In this document: piece by piece, positions 4,701 through 7,695 of the stretch
How the letters are laid out: every line of letters starts with the position of its first letter
How positions within the stretch are numbered: position 1 is the first letter of the stretch
Source of the DNA: Amphritea sp.
Lineage (GTDB): Bacteria; Pseudomonadota; Gammaproteobacteria; Pseudomonadales; Balneatricaceae
Direction: 5' to 3'
Assembly (NCBI GenBank): GCA_018067325.1
Contig: JAGPUU010000457.1
Coordinates: 1 to 7,695, forward strand
DNA length: 7,695 nucleotides
Translations under genes and position numbers: made by a program
Notes under the pieces: generated by a model
What the model was told of the DNA's origin: nothing
Seen by the model: only the letters and a program-made list of their open reading frames with translations
Databases searched by the model: none

Positions 4701-6500
4701 ATGGATAAATCTAGATCCACTCCTCATTACACTTGGGGATATATTTGGAATATAGCACTTGAATACAGGCCTTTGTTGATTAAGGCTAATCTGATCGCGC
4801 TACTGGCGACGTGCGTAAGTGTGCCGTTGCCGCTTTTGATGCCGCTGCTGGTTGATGAGGTATTGTTAAATCAGCCAGGTGTATTGGTGCGTTGGAGTGA
4901 TCAGTTATTCCCAGATGACTGGCAGGGGCCGGTACTTTATATCACGGCGGTCTTATTGATCACCGTGTTCTTGCGGGCGGTAGCCTTGGTGTTGAATGTC
5001 TGGCAGGGCCGGCAGTTTTCCATTATCTCTAAAGAAGTAATATTCCGAATCAGAGAGGGTTTGCTGCAGCGTTTGAAACGGATCTCAATGGCGGAGTATG
5101 AGTCGTTGGGTAGTGGTGCAGTCAGTTCTCACTTTGTTACAGATCTGGATACAGTGGATCGTTTTGTTGGCGCCTCGCTCAGTCGGATGCTGATAGCGCT
5201 TCTGACTATCATCGGTACTGCGATCGTGTTGATCTGGATGCACTGGCAGTTAGCGTTATTTATCCTGCTGCTCAATCCGTTTGTCGTTTGGCTGACCATG
5301 ACTATTGGTAAGCGGGTCAAAGAGCTCAAATCAAGAGAAAACAAAGCTTATGAGCGGTTTCAGGGTGGTTTGACTGAAGTGCTTGAAGCGATCTATCAGA
5401 TTCGTGCTGCTAACCGTGAAAACCACTACCTTCAGGGGCTTGTGGGAGATGCGCGCTCGTTACGTGATCATTCCACACGTTTTGAATGGCGCACTGAAGC
5501 GGCTAGTCGCTTTAGCTTTATGGTGTTTCTCATCGGCTTTGACCTGTTTCGGGCGCTGTCTATGGTAATGGTGGTCTATTCTGACCTGAGTATTGGTCAG
5601 ATGATGGCGGTGTTTGGTTATCTCTGGTTCATGATGGGGCCAGTTCAGGAAGTCTTGGGTATTCAGTACGCGTTCTACGGTGCCAAGGCTGCTTTGCAGC
5701 GGGTTAATCGATTAGCTGATCTGGATGAGGAGCCGGACTATCCTCATCTCAACAATCCTTTCACCGGAAAATCGTCAGTAGCCATTGAGCTGACTGATAT
5801 TCACTTTAGCTATATTGCAGGTCAGGAGGTCCTTCGGGGGCTGTCGTTAAAGATTGAAGCAGGGAAAAAGATCGCTTTGGTTGGTGCCAGTGGTGGGGGG
5901 AAATCAACCTTAGTACAGGTGTTACTTGGGTTGTATCAGCCCCAAAAAGGTGGGGTGTTATTCGATGGTATTCCTGTTGAAGAGATTGGCCTGGATCTGG
6001 TACGGGAAAATGTTGTCACAGTGTTGCAGCATCCGGCGTTGTTTAATGACTCAATCAGAGGCAATTTGACTCTGGGGCGAGAGTATACCGATCAGCAATT
6101 GTGGCAAGCACTGGCTGTGGCGCAGTTAGAGCCCTTTGTTAATCAGTTAGATGAGGGGTTGGAGACAATGGTTGGCCGTCAAGGTGTTCGACTGTCTGGT
6201 GGGCAGCGGCAGCGGTTGGCGATTGCGCGGATGGTATTGGCTGATCCAAAGGTAGTGGTGCTGGATGAGGCGACATCGGCGCTTGATGCTGAAACCGAAT
6301 ATAACCTCCACCGTGATCTGGCTGGTTTTCTTAAAGGGCGCACCACTATTATAGTAGCTCACCGTCTGAGTGCGGTTAAACAAGCGGATCATGTTTATGT
6401 GTTTGAAGATGGTCAGGTTGCTGAGCAGGGTGGCCATGAACAATTATTAAAACAGAATGGCCTTTATGCCCGTTTATATGGGCAGCATCAGCAACATTGA
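4701..6500 (+). CDS. ABC exporter, fused permease/ATP-binding protein (MsbA/HlyB-like half transporter)
   Basis: This is an ATP-driven exporter with TM domain and nucleotide-binding domain on one 599-residue chain, expected to work as an inner-membrane homodimer. Six hydrophobic segments are seen at about 28-50, 77-100, 163-181, 183-201, 270-294 and 297-318. The ATPase domain has Walker A GASGGGKST (395-403, K401), Q-loop Q443, signature LSGGQRQR (from 498), Walker B VVVLDE (518-523, catalytic E523), D-loop SALD and H-loop H554. All are intact, so it should be active. ATG 4701 is preferred to the in-frame TTG at 4659, which lacks a ribosome binding site; the site at 4701 (AGAGAG, 4683-4688) is itself weak. 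The substrate cannot be read from the sequence. Length and architecture fit lipid or multidrug exporters, and the neighbouring cardiolipin synthase-like gene, 11 bases downstream, favours a lipid-related role (inference). Confidence 0.95.
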   Translation: MDKSRSTPHYTWGYIWNIALEYRPLLIKANLIALLATCVSVPLPLLMPLLVDEVLLNQPGVLVRWSDQLFPDDWQGPVLYITAVLLITVFLRAVALVLNVWQGRQFSIISKEVIFRIREGLLQRLKRISMAEYESLGSGAVSSHFVTDLDTVDRFVGASLSRMLIALLTIIGTAIVLIWMHWQLALFILLLNPFVVWLTMTIGKRVKELKSRENKAYERFQGGLTEVLEAIYQIRAANRENHYLQGLVGDARSLRDHSTRFEWRTEAASRFSFMVFLIGFDLFRALSMVMVVYSDLSIGQMMAVFGYLWFMMGPVQEVLGIQYAFYGAKAALQRVNRLADLDEEPDYPHLNNPFTGKSSVAIELTDIHFSYIAGQEVLRGLSLKIEAGKKIALVGASGGGKSTLVQVLLGLYQPQKGGVLFDGIPVEEIGLDLVRENVVTVLQHPALFNDSIRGNLTLGREYTDQQLWQALAVAQLEPFVNQLDEGLETMVGRQGVRLSGGQRQRLAIARMVLADPKVVVLDEATSALDAETEYNLHRDLAGFLKGRTTIIVAHRLSAVKQADHVYVFEDGQVAEQGGHEQLLKQNGLYARLYGQHQQH

Positions 6501-6511
6501 TGGAGTGATTT

Positions 6512-7639
6512 ATGGCTGGCAGGTATCACTGGTCAGGTGGTAATCGGGTTGAACTGTTGGTTGAAGGTGAGCAGTTTATTCCCCATATGTTGCAAGCGAT
6601 AAAAGAGGCTCGCCAGTTACTGTTACTTGAGTTTTATATGGTCAGTTCTGGCAATGTAGCTGACCTGTTTATTGAGGCGTTGATTAAGGCTGCGCGACGT
6701 GGCGTTAAAGTCTGCTGGTTAATCGATGATTTTGGTGGGCGTCAGTTCCATCAGCAGGACCGAGAACTGCTAGCAAAGGCAGGTATAGAGGTGCGGCTTT
6801 ATAACCCTCTGCGTCTGACAAAATTGACCCGTAACCTGGCTCGTGACCATCGAAAGTTAATGATTATTGATCAGAAACTGGGGTATATCGGGGGTACTGG
6901 GATTAGTGATGAGTATATGAGAGAGAAGCCAGCCGAGGGAGCGTTGGCTTGGCATGACATCATGCTGGGGGTCGAAGGTGCGGTGGTGAGTGATATGGTG
7001 CGCTTGTTTGCTCGGCAGTGGTGTCTTTGCGGTGGAGAAATACCATTTAATGTAATATCACCGAATTACACCCGGGTAGGTGATGCTATGTCGAGAGTGA
7101 CAGAAGCTCAGGGTGTTAGGTTGCAACAAATAAAGCACAGTTTTGTTCAGCATATTAATCATGCTACTGACCGAGTATGGTTAGCTACGGCCTATTTTTT
7201 ACCAGTATTTTCGGTGCGTCGTAGTTTGCGACAAGCAGCTGAGCGTGGCGTTGATGTGCGACTTATTGTTTCAAGCCTTAATACGGATCATCCCTGGGTT
7301 TACCATGCATCTAAGCGCTATTATCAACGGTTACTTAAGGCGGGGGTCAAAATTTATGAATACCAGCCTGCTTTTCTCCATGCCAAACTGGGGCTCTGTG
7401 ATTCGTGGGTGTCTGCAGGGTCTTGCAATCTGGACCATTGGAACCTGCGCTGGAATCTGGAAGCTAATCTCGAAGTGGTGGAACCTAGCTTGGCGTCAGC
7501 TGTCGAAATGCTGCTAAGAAGTGACATGGAAGAGAGTAAGGAAGTTGTATACGAACAATGGCGAAGTCGTCCCTGGTATCAGAAGTTGCGGGAGGCAGGC
7601 TGGTCGTTACTGTGTCAACTTCTGTTAAAGATCCGTTAA
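6512..7639 (+). CDS. clsB: ClsB-like cardiolipin synthase / phospholipase D family protein
   Basis: The 375-residue protein has two phospholipase D HKD motifs: HRKLMIID (H113, K115, D120) followed by GGTG, and HAKLGLCD (H290, K292, D297) followed by GSCNLD. Both are complete, so catalysis through a phosphohistidine intermediate is expected. The N-terminus lacks the two transmembrane helices of ClsA and starts with a WSGGNRVELL-type segment, and the body (EGEQFIPHMLQAIKEA, AARRGVKV) resembles E. coli ClsB (YbhO). ClsB makes cardiolipin at the cytoplasmic face and can also act on phosphatidylglycerol. At 375 aa it is somewhat shorter than ClsB (about 413), with a shortened C-terminal tail. GGAG (6502-6505) is six bases before ATG 6512. 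The gene follows the ABC exporter stop by 11 bases, so the two are almost certainly co-transcribed. Another phosphatidyltransferase activity of the PLD superfamily cannot be excluded. Confidence 0.9.
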   Translation: MAGRYHWSGGNRVELLVEGEQFIPHMLQAIKEARQLLLLEFYMVSSGNVADLFIEALIKAARRGVKVCWLIDDFGGRQFHQQDRELLAKAGIEVRLYNPLRLTKLTRNLARDHRKLMIIDQKLGYIGGTGISDEYMREKPAEGALAWHDIMLGVEGAVVSDMVRLFARQWCLCGGEIPFNVISPNYTRVGDAMSRVTEAQGVRLQQIKHSFVQHINHATDRVWLATAYFLPVFSVRRSLRQAAERGVDVRLIVSSLNTDHPWVYHASKRYYQRLLKAGVKIYEYQPAFLHAKLGLCDSWVSAGSCNLDHWNLRWNLEANLEVVEPSLASAVEMLLRSDMEESKEVVYEQWRSRPWYQKLREAGWSLLCQLLLKIR

Positions 7640-7695
7640 GCTAACAGCGTCTACACTTAAACTAATATTTAGCAGGGTTAAATTGCTCGGGTTAT
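7640..7695. other. Right-edge intergenic sequence, no feature identified
   Basis: These AT-rich bases after the ClsB-like gene contain a short CTAA-TAT-TTAG dyad but no GC-rich hairpin with a T tract and no start codon with a binding site. Either the transcript runs on or the terminator lies beyond the window. Confidence 0.5.

Noticed and set aside
7655..7690. Dyad CTAA-TAT-TTAG as terminator of clsB
   Set aside because: The stem is only four AT-rich pairs, with no GC core and no T tract.

Overview
The window looks like chromosome from a free-living, probably marine gammaproteobacterium. An Oceanospirillales/Oceanospirillaceae-like host is my best guess. The grounds are the combination of a DUF3422 protein, a BolA with the gammaproteobacterial C-terminal tail, a DUF465/YdcH protein, a ClsB-type phospholipase D enzyme, an Fnr/Anr-type box and moderate GC. 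The genus is inference. No RNA gene, insertion sequence, CRISPR array or phage gene is visible, and no gene-free stretch exceeds about 115 bases.

Left end (1-2040): the window opens inside a large plus-strand gene, whose C-terminal third remains. This is an SMC-like coiled-coil ATPase of the COG4913 type (JetC of Wadjet, related to MksB/MukB), the motor of a plasmid/phage-defence condensin. It ends at a strong hairpin-plus-T-tract terminator. Facing it on the minus strand is a 243-residue protein that I do not recognise, and its last codons are written inside that terminator hairpin.

Middle (2041-4605): a good sigma-70 promoter, overlapping the start codon of the divergent unknown gene, drives a small conserved-type hypothetical protein (117 aa). 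A DUF3422 membrane-anchored protein and BolA follow, the last two 15 bases apart. A 114-base intergenic region then carries a perfect TTGAT-N4-ATCAA Fnr/Anr box, a TATAAC -10 element and a leader hairpin in front of a DUF465/YdcH-like small coiled-coil protein. That gene ends in a clear intrinsic terminator.

Right end (4606-7695): a two-gene unit encodes an MsbA-type homodimeric ABC exporter with all ATPase motifs intact, then, 11 bases on, a ClsB/YbhO-like cardiolipin synthase with two complete HKD motifs. The pairing suggests a membrane-lipid job (inference). No terminator is visible after it in the last 56 bases, so the transcript may continue beyond the window.

Most of the window is housekeeping or envelope gene content. 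The items most worth following are the truncated Wadjet-like locus with its unrecognised neighbour, the Fnr/Anr-controlled DUF465 gene, and the ABC exporter-cardiolipin synthase pair.
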